Positions 22,873-33,721 of a stretch of 64,000 nt of DNA are shown piece by piece. Position numbers and translations under genes: made by a program. The notes beneath the pieces are model-generated. The model saw only the letters and a list, made by a program, of their open reading frames with translations, was not told the DNA's origin and searched no databases. The DNA lies in assembly GCA_001600635.1 (NCBI GenBank), contig BCKL01000021.1:412602-476601 (forward strand). The letters run 5' to 3'. Source of the stretch: Leucosporidium creatinivorum (taxonomy: Eukaryota; Basidiomycota; Microbotryomycetes; Leucosporidiales; Leucosporidiaceae). Within the stretch, counting starts at the first letter, position 1. Every line of letters starts with the position of its first letter.

Positions 22873-24465
22873 TTAAGAGCGAACGAAGGAACGACCGCTG
22901 TGGGTGGGCGAGCGAGCAAGGAAGCGCGAAGGGGGGAGGAAGGAGAGGTCAGCCAAGTTTCTCCGACACCCCTTCACTTGCGAGTTTCCAACTGCGCGCA
23001 GAGACGAAAGACGAAACGAAACTCACCTAGCAGTCTTCCTCTCCTTCTCTCGCGCCGGCTCGGGCTTGGCCCTATTGAGCACCTTCAAGAACTGAGCCAC
23101 CCGCTGCCTCATCCTCGAGTGCATGTACGCCTTGGAGCACTTGATGTGGTAGTGGAGGTAGTCGCGGAAGAGTTGGATTTGAGTGATGGTGCTGAATGCG
23201 AGCTCGGGGGAGGAAAAGTGGCGGGGGAAGAGGACTGCTCGGGTTGAACGGAACGAACGCTTCGGGGTCAGCACGCGAGGGAGGAGAGGCAGAAGGAGGG
23301 AGGGAGGGAGGGAGGGAGAGACCGGCCGCACCAAAAGTCACATATCCCACATTCTCCCCATCCGCCAACCCCCCGAGATGCCTAATCTCCAATGGCGGCT
23401 CTCGGTTCGAGTAGAGGACCTGAGGCGCCGTCTGGCAGGAAGGCCTTCGTCGCGCGTCGACAAATTCTTGGAGGAAGACGCGGCCGAAGATCCGGTCCGT
23501 CTCTTCTTTGAAGACGGTCGAGAAGATGATGGTCACTCGGTCGGGGGAGGGGAGGAGGTAGATGGCCTCTTCGGGGCTGGGGGCGGGGAGGGGAGGCGAT
23601 AGCGATAGCGCGCAGGGGAGGTAGTGACGGTGGTCGCAATGGGAGGGACGGAGACATGTGATAGTATGGAGAGAGAGAGCAGAGTACAGCAAGGTTAGCG
23701 TCCGTGTTCTTCGAAGTCGAGCACTCCGCTCGGGCGCCGAGCGCTTCTCTCCTCGTTCTACGCGCTTCGAAGATCATCCAGACCCCACTCACCGGTAGTG
23801 CACACTCATCAAATCCTCCTTCTCGACCAGATCGTTCTCCCCAGGCGGTCCCTTTGCTTCCAACTCCTTCTGGCGAGCGAAGGCCCTCTCGAAAGGCGCG
23901 GCGAGGGCGTTGCGCTTGAGGAGCGAGAAGGAGGTGATGAGGGCGGTGCGGGCCTCTGTTTGGATGACAGACGGTTTGATTGGAAGGAAGGGAGCACGGC
24001 GCGGCGCGAGGAAGGGGAGAGAGCGAGTCAGCGCAGTCGTCCAGCAAAGACCGAGCCGGGCTCCCTCCCAAGCGGTCAACTCACCTCCAACCTCGGGGAC
24101 CGTCTCGGTATCAATCAACAGACTGATGGCGTAATCCTGCTCAGTCTCGGTTACGAAAGCGCCGTACTCCCTGTTGATGACCTCCAAAGCACCATACTGG
24201 ACCAACTCGCCCCAGCAGGGAATGTCCATCGACAGCAGGAGTTGGGTCTTCTTGACGGGGGTGGAGAGGTGATAGCGGACGGAATCAAAGTCGACGAAAG
24301 CTTGGTCCAGGGAGGAGGGCCTGTAGTTGTTACAGAGGGAGTTGTTAGCGAGAGCGGAGCAGCTGGAGGTGGAGAGGGAGAGGGAGAGGGAGAGAGGACG
24401 GACTTTTGTAATTTCTCGGTGAGGAGATCGTTGATGATACGGTTGGCGGGCTCGAGGGCGAGCAT
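22873..24465 (-). CDS. ARPC2: Arp2/3 complex subunit 2 (p34-Arc)
   Basis: Start ATG 24465 ([20 protein letters not shown]). Family blocks: [20 protein letters not shown] then [48 protein letters not shown] then [30 protein letters not shown], and [20 protein letters not shown] followed by [16 protein letters not shown]. It forms the structural core of the actin-nucleating Arp2/3 complex. Reading through at 23026 stops as KTAR. Splicing the intron 22898-23026 (GTGAGT donor, GGCTGACC branch, CACAG acceptor) adds a 25-nt final exon ending SGRSFVRS, which matches the conserved C terminus of the family; hence end 22873. One intron carries a (GGGA)n tract at 23293-23320. Confidence 0.92.
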
Positions 24466-25144
24466 GATGGGCTACAGGCTGCTGCTGCTGCTGCTTGGGC
24501 GTGAGATGTGAGGAGAGAGGGAGGGTGACGCGCTACGTCGGGTTCAAGTTGAAAGGCTGTAGAGCGGTACCCGAAGAGAGAGAAAAGTCAGCTGACTGCA
24601 AGGAGCAAGCTGTAGCTCATCAAGACGTACAGGAGAAGGAGAAGCTGTAGGGCGGTAGGAAAGCGAGCGCAGAGTCGAGTGAGGTGGAGCGGGTGCGTGC
24701 TGGCAGTGTGGGAGAGAGTGAGCTGAGTTAACTACAGAATAGGCTGTAAGGGGATCAGCTCGGGAACGACTCACTCACTGCTAGATCGAATTTGTAGTCG
24801 ATCAGGTCGAAGCGAGATTTGGTAGGGAGCGTACAGCGATTGCGCTGAGCCGTCTCTTGGCTTCCTGCTCGATTCCTGTACCTCTTCACATCGCCGATTG
24901 GAGAGCTACAAGGCAAACAGCTTCCTCTCTTTCCTGTACGTGCTCTCTCTCTCTCTTCTGCACCCTTTACACCTACGCCGTTCGGCCTCATCTCCCGCCG
25001 TTCGCTCCGCTCGCCTGTCCAGCTACAGCACCTGCAGTCTCTCAACAGAGCAGCAGCTAACCTGCTCTCATCACAGCTACCTACCTACATCCTCCCTACA
25101 GCCTTTCAGCGTCTCCACAGCCCAGTTCAGCCACACACACGAGC
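24466..25144. promoter_or_regulatory. divergent promoter region, ARPC2 / SERINC
   Basis: 679 bases between two divergent start codons with no gene seen. It contains two AGCTGTAG octamers (24608, 24643) and CT-rich tracts in front of ATG 25145. Confidence 0.4.
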
Positions 25145-27477
25145 ATGGGCGCGCTCCTCTCGATCCCTTTGCTGGGAGCTATCCCCGGTCTCGCTACTTC
25201 AGCTGCCAGTGCCTGCGTCGGGGGACTCGCCTTCTTCTGCACTGGACAAGCTGTACGTCCTCTCTCATCCCCTCTGCGCTCCGCCTTCCCATCTCTCGAG
25301 CCGCCTCGCCTCGCCGCGCTGTACCCCTCGCTAAACCTCGCTCCCCAATGTGATCTTGACTCCATACAGGCCTCCGCCCTAACCCGCTCCTGCAACTGCA
25401 ACTCCTCCGTAGCCACTCGCGTCGGCTTCTCCCTCCTCTTCCTCCTCAACTCGCTTCTCGCATGGTTGATGCTCACCGATTGGGCCGTCAAAGCTATTGC
25501 CAAGTGGAGCTACGACTACATCAAGATGGACTGCGAGGAGGGGAGGTGCTACGGTGTCCTTGCGGTGAGTTGAAAGTGATGGCAGGCGCGATTCGAGGCG
25601 CTCGGCGATTGAAGCGGTCGCTGATTTTCGGCCCCCTCACTTTTGGAACCCCTCCCTCCCGCTCAATCTCCGCCTTCACAATTTGCTCGATCCGCCCTTC
25701 ACCGCACTATAGGTTCACCGCATTTGCTTCGCCCTCGCGCTGTTCCACGCCATCCTTGCCTGCCTCCTCATCGGCGTCAAGGATACTCGAACGAAGCGTG
25801 CGGCGATCCAGAATGGGTGCGCTCTTTCCTGTCCCCTTTGCTTTGGGAGAGCGGTGCTGGGAGAGCGGTGCTGATCAAGTGGCCGTTAACTTTACCTCGA
25901 ACAGATGGTGGGGCCCGAAAGTAGCCGCCTGCATGCTCCTCACCGTGGCGGCCTTCTTCATCCCGAACGGCTTCTTCATGTTCTACGGCAATTGTACGTA
26001 TCCAGTCTTGCATTCCTTCGCGACCTCGCTGACCCTCTCGCATCTCCCTTCGCTCGCTCACCTCCCGCTCGTCCATCATCACTCGCTTTCTCAAACCCCT
26101 CAGACATTTCCCTTCTCGGCGCCACCATCTTTATCCTAATCGGCCTCGTCCTCCTCATCGATTTTGCTCACACCTGGTCCGAAACCTGCCTCACAAATTG
26201 GGAGGAGACCGACTCGCCCCTCTGGAAATGGACCTTGATTGGCTCAACACTCGGGCTCTACATCCTCTCCATCGTCCTCATGGCGCTCCAGTACGCCTTC
26301 TTCTCGGGCAAGGGATGCGGATTGAACACCTTCTTCATCACCGCCAACCTCGTCCTCTCCGTAATCGTCTCGGGCCTCTCCATCGCCCCAGCAATCCAAG
26401 AAGCCAACCCCCGCTCCGGGTTGGCTCAGAGCGGTATGGTCGTAGCCTACACTTCTTACCTCGTCACCTCGGCAATCGCAAACCACGACGATCCGACCGG
26501 CCAATCCTCCTCCTGCAACCCCCTCCAAGCTCGAGCGGCCGGAGCAAGGACGGGAATGGTCGTCCTGGGAGCGGTCTTCACCTTTCTTGCGATCGCTTAT
26601 TCGACGAGTAGGGCGGCTACGCAGAGTAAGGCGCTGGTGGGTAAGGGGAGGAGGGCGAGTAATAAGGGAGTAGGAGAAGGATATGAGAGGCTGGATAGTC
26701 ATGCCGAGATGGGGGATGTGGGAGACGCCAGTGTGAGGGAACAGCCTAAGAGGAAGGAGACTTTGAGGTATCAGGCTTTGATGGCTGCTGTCGCTGAGGG
26801 GTGAGTTCGGCTTTGAGTTGCCCTTGCCTCGCTTTTCCCAACTCTCGTCTCTGTTCGCTCGCTCGCTCGTCGACTGACCCTCCTACCTCCCTCTTATCAC
26901 CAAACAGATCCCTCCCCGCCTCCGTCCTCGAAGAAGACGACTCGGACGACGAGGATGACCATTCCCCCTCCTCGGACGAGCACGACGATGAGCGGTCTGG
27001 CACGAGGTACAACTATAGCTGGTTCCACGTCATCTTCATCATGGCGACCATGTATGTTGCCATGCTGTTGACCAACTGGTGAGTCGATTTGCCCCCGTCG
27101 TCTTTTCGCCGCGCCGCGCCGCGCCGAGCTGGTCGAGCTCCCTCACCTAGCTGGCGCGTCGCGCGCTGAGCTTCCCCTCTCGCGCGGCGCGCGCACTTCC
27201 TCCTCCTCTGAGCGTTTCACTGACCCTCTCCCACCCACACGCACACAGGAACGTCGTCTCCCCCGACCCCTCTCCCTCGCCCTCTCCCTCCTCCTTCACC
27301 TCCACCCTCCTGCACAACCTCCTCGACTCGGCTTCCGACGCCGAAGCCACACCAGTCAAGATTGGCCGCTCCCACGTCGCCATGTGGATTCGGATCGTTA
27401 GCTCGTGGGTCTGTTTGGTGCTGTATGCGTGGAGTTTGGTCGCGCCGGTGGTGCTGCCGGAGAGATTTGGTGAATAG
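25145..27477 (+). CDS. TMS1: serine incorporator (SERINC/TMS1 family) membrane protein
   Basis: Start ATG 25145 ([20 protein letters not shown]), stop TAG 27475-27477. About ten membrane segments: FFCTGQA, then [46 protein letters not shown], the [20 protein letters not shown] segment, [35 protein letters not shown], and a C-terminal [20 protein letters not shown] followed by PVVLPERF. These are diagnostic for SERINC. The long hydrophilic loop holds an acidic DDSDDEDD run and a basic patch. Family members are integral membrane proteins of the endomembrane system implicated in lipid handling. Seven or eight introns, most of them in frame with hydrophobic exon ends. Convergent with the dioxygenase at 28076. 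Confidence 0.93.
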
Positions 27478-28075
27478 GTGGGAGCTGGGAGGAGGGCGGA
27501 GGAGGAGGAAGGGCGTGTAGGACTAGGAAGAGGGAAGGATATGCTATAGCGATTTTGTGTTGCCTCACGATTGGTCAGGAGGCGGAGAGCGAGAGACAGA
27601 GAGGGACTGCAGAAGCAGCCGTACGGCTTAAGGCTTCCAGAGTCTCAGCTTCGGCGCCCCTCCTTCCTCTTCCTCCTCGACGCCAACCTCGTTCGGCGGA
27701 TTCGGGATCAAGCAGGAGGAGAGCTTCGATGATGATGAAGAGGACTTCGAGGAGGAGGATGGAGAGGATGGAGAAAAGGAGTATGAAGATTGGGAGGGAG
27801 AAAGCCAAGGAGACGAGGAGGAAGTTGGGCTCGACACCGTCAATGAAGAGGATGAGGAGCAGTAAAGCATAGTACACTGCATAAGATAGCTCAGGAAAGC
27901 TCGCTTTTCACCCTGCCCCTCGCGAGCTGTAGCAGAGAGCGAAAGGGAGTAGCAGATGGGCCCAGCTCAGTTCGGCGATAGCGCTCGCTCGTCTTTCGCC
28001 ATATTGCGCCATCACGCCGGCTACTGAACTATAGAGCTTTGATATGCACATACAAAGCTACTCTTCCTGCTCCTC
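27478..28075. other. convergent intergenic region holding the nucleoporin fragment
   Basis: Apart from the duplicated fragment at 27629-27992 nothing is seen; it separates the 3' ends of SERINC and the TfdA-like gene. Confidence 0.5.
27629..27992 (+). pseudogene. duplicated 3' end of the FG-nucleoporin gene (coding end plus 3' flank)
   Basis: About 365 bases nearly identical to the reverse complement of 36938-37299. It carries the last ~75 codons of the nucleoporin (SFGGFGIKQEESFDDDEEDF to DTVNEEDEEQ and its TAA) and about 130 bases of its 3' flank, including AGCTGTAG. There is one small length difference in a Ser codon run and an Glu-to-Lys change. No start codon or promoter is attached, so it is a gene fragment. 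It sits between the convergent ends of the SERINC and dioxygenase genes and may supply termination signals there. Confidence 0.85.
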
Positions 28076-29608
28076 TTACTGCCCCGCATCAGCCAGTGCC
28101 TCTCGGCGACTCTTGCTAGCAGGATCGAGGTACGGCACTTCTCCAACCGAGGAAGCGCGGTTGCCAGTGCGACGCCCTCCCATAACGGTGAGATCTGGAG
28201 TAGCGGCGTGGTAGACAGATCGGTTGTCCCACTGCGCAGGATGAGGCAAGCAGGAAGGCGGTCAGCTCGGTTCGGCGCCGGCTGAGAAGGCCGAAATAAC
28301 CCACAAGAGCACAGTCGTTGTTGCCCCATTTGATCCTGCACTGCAAGTCGTGGTTCCGAGTCAGAATGCGGAGGATATAGTCCCTGATGATAGCGTCCTC
28401 GGTGCCCGAGACGTCGTTGATTCGCGAGACGTGAAGCCCGACGGCGAAGACGCTCTTCCATCCGGTCACCTGCAGCCAGGTCGGGTCAGTGGTTGAAGAG
28501 CAAATTAAACGAGTGATGTATGCGCACAGGGTTGGTCCTCACGACAGGATGCGAAGGAGCAAAGTCATCGCCGACGTTGAGCGGGGAGCCCCTCGGCTCG
28601 ACGACGGGGTATCCTCCAGCATCGGCGGTGGTCTTGAAGACGGGCTGAGCGCATGTAGCGGTGAGAGTCTCGAGGTAGCCGCGGAAGGAGGGCGAGATGC
28701 GATCGTAGACCTCGGCTGAGGAGGAAAAGAGTCAGTGCCGAAGTCGGCCGGCGATTGAGCAACACTTACTGGCAGAGGCGAACATGGTGTCTCCTCCCGA
28801 GGAGGGTGTCTCGTGCAGCTTTAGGAAGGAGTAGTCGGCTGGGCATCGTTCGAAGGTGCAGTCGGTCTGTAGGGAACGGTGGAGTCAGCTCGGCTTCGAT
28901 TTGCCATCGGGGCTGTTGAACTCGCATGCCACTGGTTGCTGCTGTCCTTCTCTTCCTGAGTTCTGTACTTCATGTGCTTGTAAAGCTTTGCTTGACTCTC
29001 ACTGCTGATGACATAGATCTCCTTGTCCGTGTTGCCTTGCGAGTCGATCGCCGAGTTGTCGGGCGAGTTGAAGAGCGGGTGAGGGTGAAGACCATGGCCA
29101 GCTGGTCGCCCCGAGAGTCGACCGAGGGCGTCACAAAGAGCCTTCTGGGGCCCGACCGAGAGCTGTTGCTTGCGGAAGAAGACGACGCCTCGCTGCGAGA
29201 TAATGATGGCGAGGTCTCGGATCATTGCTTCGCTGTTGGGGGCGTCTGGTCGGCAGTAGATGTGTAGGTCAGCGATCACTCAGATGTGCATGGGTCTATG
29301 AGTGGACTACAGCTGGCCCAAGCTGAGCTGAAGTCTATAGCCCTCGCCGCCAGCTCGGCGGAAGCAAGCACTCACCGATGATGTCCTGCAGCTGAGTCTC
29401 GGGGTACTCGCGACCGATGAGGGGTGTGACCTGTATATATCGAGTCAGCGAACAGATGATGTGTATCTCGAATGCGACCGCTCACCTCAAAGTAGGGCAA
29501 ATGGTCGAGCGTTCCGCTGTAGCGAAGCGGCTCCTTGATGAGCTTGCCAGGAGTTGGTGCTTGCACTTGAGTAGGCATGTGGATAGTGTCGGATGCAATA
29601 GGTGCCAT
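28076..29608 (-). CDS. TfdA/TauD-family Fe(II)/2-oxoglutarate dioxygenase
   Basis: Start ATG 29608 (MAPIASDTIHMPTQVQAPTP), stop TAA 28076-28078. The iron site is complete after splicing: WHTDC (HxD) and the distal VYHAATPD His, followed by RTGNRAS, the Arg that binds 2-oxoglutarate. Other conserved stretches are GVVFFRKQQLS, HPHPLFN, DKEIYVISSE, FLKLHETPSSGGDTMFAS and WDNRSVYH. The HxD motif is split by an intron (28867-28925) with a GC-AG donor (GCGAGT) and a GCTGACT branch site. Such enzymes in fungi act on sulfonates, aryloxyacetates or related substrates; which one is not evident. It is divergent from a DHA1-type transporter 349 bases away. Confidence 0.88.
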
Positions 29609-29957
29609 GGAGATGATGTGAAGGAAGAAGAGAGAGCAAGGAAGCGCTGGTGAAGAGCGAGGTTTGGCTCCACCGATACGCCCGTTTCCCCACACCTATC
29701 CTCGTCTCTTCTCCTGCGCAAACCCCGTCCCACCTCTTCGTGCTGTTGGGAAGAACTTCTGCTCCGAATTTGGGCTCCAAGTCAGTCAGCTCACTCGCCT
29801 ACAGGTGGGGGTGGAGGGAGCTCCTTCCGGGGCGCCGCGTGCACGGCCCCTTCGAATCCTTCTCTCCCTTCTTTCTCTTCTCCAATCATCTGCTCACCTT
29901 TCCACACCAGCTTCCCTCGCTCACCGTACTACAACTTATCTTCAGAGCGCTTCCAGC
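29609..29957. promoter_or_regulatory. divergent promoter, TfdA-like dioxygenase / MFS transporter
   Basis: 349 bases between the two start codons. Pyrimidine-rich toward the plus-strand ATG. Co-regulation of the pair is possible but no specific site is recognised. Confidence 0.45.
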
Positions 29958-32868
29958 ATGCCTCTCGGAGTTCTACAAGTCTGCTGCCTTCACACTCTCT
30001 CCTCGTTCACTCGCTGACTTTGGTTCGCAGGTTCAAGGTCACGTCCCCGGCACGGCCTTCCTCGACGACAGCAAGCAGTCTCATGTCGATGAGACTCTAG
30101 CAGCAGCTGGACAGCAGCTCAAGAAGGGTACAGGCCGGCACAAGGACACCGTCTTGGTGAGCCTCATCTCCTCGCCGCCGAGCCGAGCTTCGCGCTCACC
30201 CATCACCATCAACTTGACAGGTCCCTCAACCTTCAGATGATCCCAATGATCCTTTAAACTGGCCTCGTTGGAAGAAAGAGCTGTTCTTTGCCAACCTGGT
30301 CGCAGGTGGAGCGTTGACGGGTGCCATCGGTTGGTCGGCGCCGACCTCCGCCAGAGCATCGGGTGGCTGACTCAGCCTCGCTACAGGCCATCTCATCAAT
30401 GCAGGCTTCAAGGTCATCGCTGTGCAATGGGTGAGTCTCGCCGTATCTCAATAGTCCCCAGTCGAGCTGATCTCGGCGCTCGCAGGGTGTTTCCGTCGAC
30501 GCCGTCTCGTCTACCAACGCTTGGTGAGCTTGACCTAACGAGATCAGCGACAAGAAAGGCTAACCATAGCCTCTCTCCACTAGGCTCAACCTAGCCACAG
30601 CAATCTACACCATCGTACAAGGAGCCCTGGCCACCAAAATCGGTCGCCGCCCCATTTTCGTCTCAGCGTCTCTCATGCAGGTAGTAGCTACCATCTGGTC
30701 CGCTCGCTCCAACGGATACAACTCTTTCCTTGGTAGTCGGGTCATCTCGGGGTTGGGCATGGCTCCCTACCAGGGTCTAGCGTGGGTTCTGCCGACTGCT
30801 CGGCGCTCGCTCAGCTCGCTGATTCCCCTCTTTTTGACTGCGCAGTGGTGCCGCCATCGGCGACGTCTTCTTTGCCCATGAGCGTGGTCTTCGTGTTGCC
30901 ATCTGGTCGTTCGCCATCGGAGGAGCGATCAAGTGAGTTGACTTTCTTCAACCTCGACCGAAGCTGACCGTCTTCTCGCGCCCTACAGCATCACTCCCAT
31001 GATCAACGGGACCCGTAAGTGTCTTAAACCTTCTCTAATTTCTCCCATGGCGTGTCAAAAGGTGGATGGGCGCTCTAGAGCGGGCTCGGCGCTGACCAGG
31101 CCTTCGCCGTCTCTCTCGTTCAGTCCTCGACAAGCCCGACGGATGGCGTACTTGGTGAGCTACAGACGTTCACGAATGAGATGATCTCGAGCTGACCTGT
31201 TTTACACAGCTTCTACATCATCTTTGGCATCTTCTGTGTGCATTTCATCACCGTCCTCGTCTCCTTCCCCGAGTCCGCCGTAAGTCTAGCGCTCTCAAGA
31301 GCTTCCGTCCTCAGTTCTGCGCTCATTGCGCTTCTCTAATGTCACAGTATCACCGGGCCGCCATCTACGAGATCGACCAAGGCGCCTCGGCCACTCAACT
31401 CGCCGCCGCCCGTCTCGCCGAGAAGCTCGAGCGCGCCGAAGAGCCACTGGAGAAGGAGGAGAATGGCCACTTCGTTGAGCGCGCTTCGAGGGAGTCTCTG
31501 CCGCTTGGCGAGACGTCGAAGAGGAAGACCTGGGTCCAGGAGCTGTCCATCTGGACCTACACCGGCAAGGATTCGCTGGCTCAGTTGCTCGTGCGCCCGT
31601 TCCGGTGAGTTCAATTGGTCTTGCGCTGTATGAGCCACTCTGAAGTGACTCTCTTCTTACAGATCCCTGCTCAATCCAATCGTCTGGTATGCGATCTTTG
31701 CCTGTGAGTTACTTGCTTTACAGTCGGAGATGTCTCGGGGTGCTCGGCGAAGGGCCGACGTCGTTTGGGGACCCTGTGAACTGACCTCTCGCATACTGAG
31801 CAGACGGGTTCATCGTCACATTCCTGTATGTTCCCTTGCCCCGCTCCACAACCAGCAAAAGCTCATCTCCTACCACTCACAGGGTCGTCATCTCGGTCGT
31901 CAATGCCACCATCTTCTCCCTCAAGCCCTACAAGTTCAACGCTCGTCTCGTCGGCTTCACCTCGGCGGGACCGCTTGTCGGTGAGTGTACACACTTGCTT
32001 CCTCACGGGCCGAGAGCGCAGCATCCTCACGCTTCGCCGGTCAGAGCTCACCCGCCTCCCTCGGCGCACTTTCGCTCATCTCTTTCTCGACCCACAGGCT
32101 CCATCTTGGGCACGATCGTCGCGGGACCGCTAGTGGACTACCTTACTAAATGGTTCGCCCGTCGCAACGGAGGTATCTACGAGCCCGAGAGCCGTCTCAT
32201 CGCCAACATTTTCGCGCTCGTCTTCATGGCGGGAGGGTTGGGCGCCTGGGCTGGCTCGACACCCTACGACCCTCACTGGTCGGTTCCCGTGATTCTTTAT
32301 GGAGTCATCAACTTTGGACAATGCATCGCAGCCGCTGCCGTGGCGACCTACCTTCTCGACGCGACAAAGCACAACTCGGCTGAATCGTTTGCGGTGAGTT
32401 TTGAGTCCCGTAGCTTGATGACGGGGGTGAATCGGTCTCGGACACTGACAAAGTGTACTGTTGGACTCAGATGATCAATTTTGCCAAGGTGAGTAGTGCC
32501 CTACAGCTCTGTTTTCACGGAAAATGCTCGGCGTCGCTTTCATCTTTGATGAGCATTTGCGGGCGACCCCACTTCAGGACGGCTACGAAGGCTTATTCGT
32601 ATCTCCTCATTCAGGACATCATGTTGTGGGCAATGAGTCGCCGTTTTAATCTGTGGATCGTACAGCACGGCGTCCAAACCATGTTCGGAATTGTCAGTGG
32701 GATCTGTGCCTTCTGTATCTTACTCTCGGTCCCGTTGAGTCTTATCAAGTCATTTTTGAAGAGCACAAGCACGCCGCTGACCCCTCGCGCCCTCGTAGAA
32801 TGTACATCTTCGGCAAGAAGACCCGCTCTTGGATCGCCGAGCACCCCTTCCTTTTCAGGACGAACTAA
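29958..32868 (+). CDS. MFS transporter, DHA1 (HOL1-like) group
   Basis: Start ATG 29958 (MPLGVLQ joined to VQGHVPGTAFLDD); stop TAA 32866-32868. The N-tail motif VPQPSDDPNDPLNWPRWKKE is typical of fungal DHA1 drug:proton antiporter-type permeases. Then come about twelve hydrophobic segments, with LATKIGRRPIFVSAS (motif A region), GSRVISGLGMAPYQGLA, ERGLRVAIWSFAIGGAI, and GFTSAGPLVGSILGTIVAGP. A long acidic/basic central loop divides the halves. At least ten short introns; the first has a nonconsensus GTCTGC donor and is inferred from protein continuity. The 3' end (DIMLWAMSRRFNLWIVQHGV) is less well conserved, and exon limits near 32480-32620 are uncertain. Substrate unknown. Confidence 0.83.
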
Positions 32869-33721
32869 AGAGGGCTCCAAAGGGGTGTCAGCAAGTTGAC
32901 AAGGCACCTATGTGATGTATTGAGCCTTCGCAAGTGACCTGCAGTGTAATCAGTGCCGCATTGAGTGCTCGAGACGAGCTCGGCGAAGAAGGGCGACAAA
33001 GGGGGCCTGCTGTTGCGTGAGCAGCCGTGTATGCCATAACACTTAATGACCAGAGTGCATTCTCGCTGCGCTGTCTAAAGCTCTGCAGAGCTCATGCTTT
33101 GACAGCGAGCTTGAACCGGCTCATTTCCACGCTTCGGCGTTTCCCTCCTCCGCTTCCTGCCACCTCTCTCGTCTCACCTCGTCTCAACTTACAACAACTC
33201 GACAAAGCCCCACGTCCTTCGTCGTCGCCCGCAGCACCTGCACTCGCGCCCTGCGCACCTACCGCTCGCTCAGCTTAGGAAGCGCCTCATCTCAACTCGC
33301 CTTCTTTCAGGTGAGTAGAGAGAAGCAGGACGGGAGACTACTGAGCTATGCGGAGCTGCAGGGGAGCTGCCGAACGGCGGTACACGAGCTACAGCATCGG
33401 AAGGGGGGAGGAGCTGGCATCATGGTCGTTTGCGGCGCTGCTGAGCTGTGCAGCAGCTTTCTGAGAGCACTGGCTACAACCTGAGCGCTATCGCTGCAGC
33501 CTCCATTGCTTCGTCGTGACCTGTAGGCCTTGAGGGGGGAGACAGGGACGGCGACCCGGCTGAGCGCTGAGCTCCGGCTCCCGATGGGAGACGTCTGCAG
33601 GCCGTTCAGCTGCTTATAGAGCATCGACAGGTCCCCTTAATATCGACCCTGCTGTACCGAAGCATCAGCGGTTCTCGATCCATTAACAGCCGCTGACCCC
33701 TCACTTCCCCCTGCCGCAGAA
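32869..33721. other. intergenic, no gene seen
   Basis: 853 bases with short open frames only, no family motif. Toward the ATG at 33722 there is a GCTGACC...CCGCAG sequence at 33692-33720, so a 5'-leader intron ending just before the start codon is likely, with the leader donor (GGTGAGTAG) at about 33310. Confidence 0.45.
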
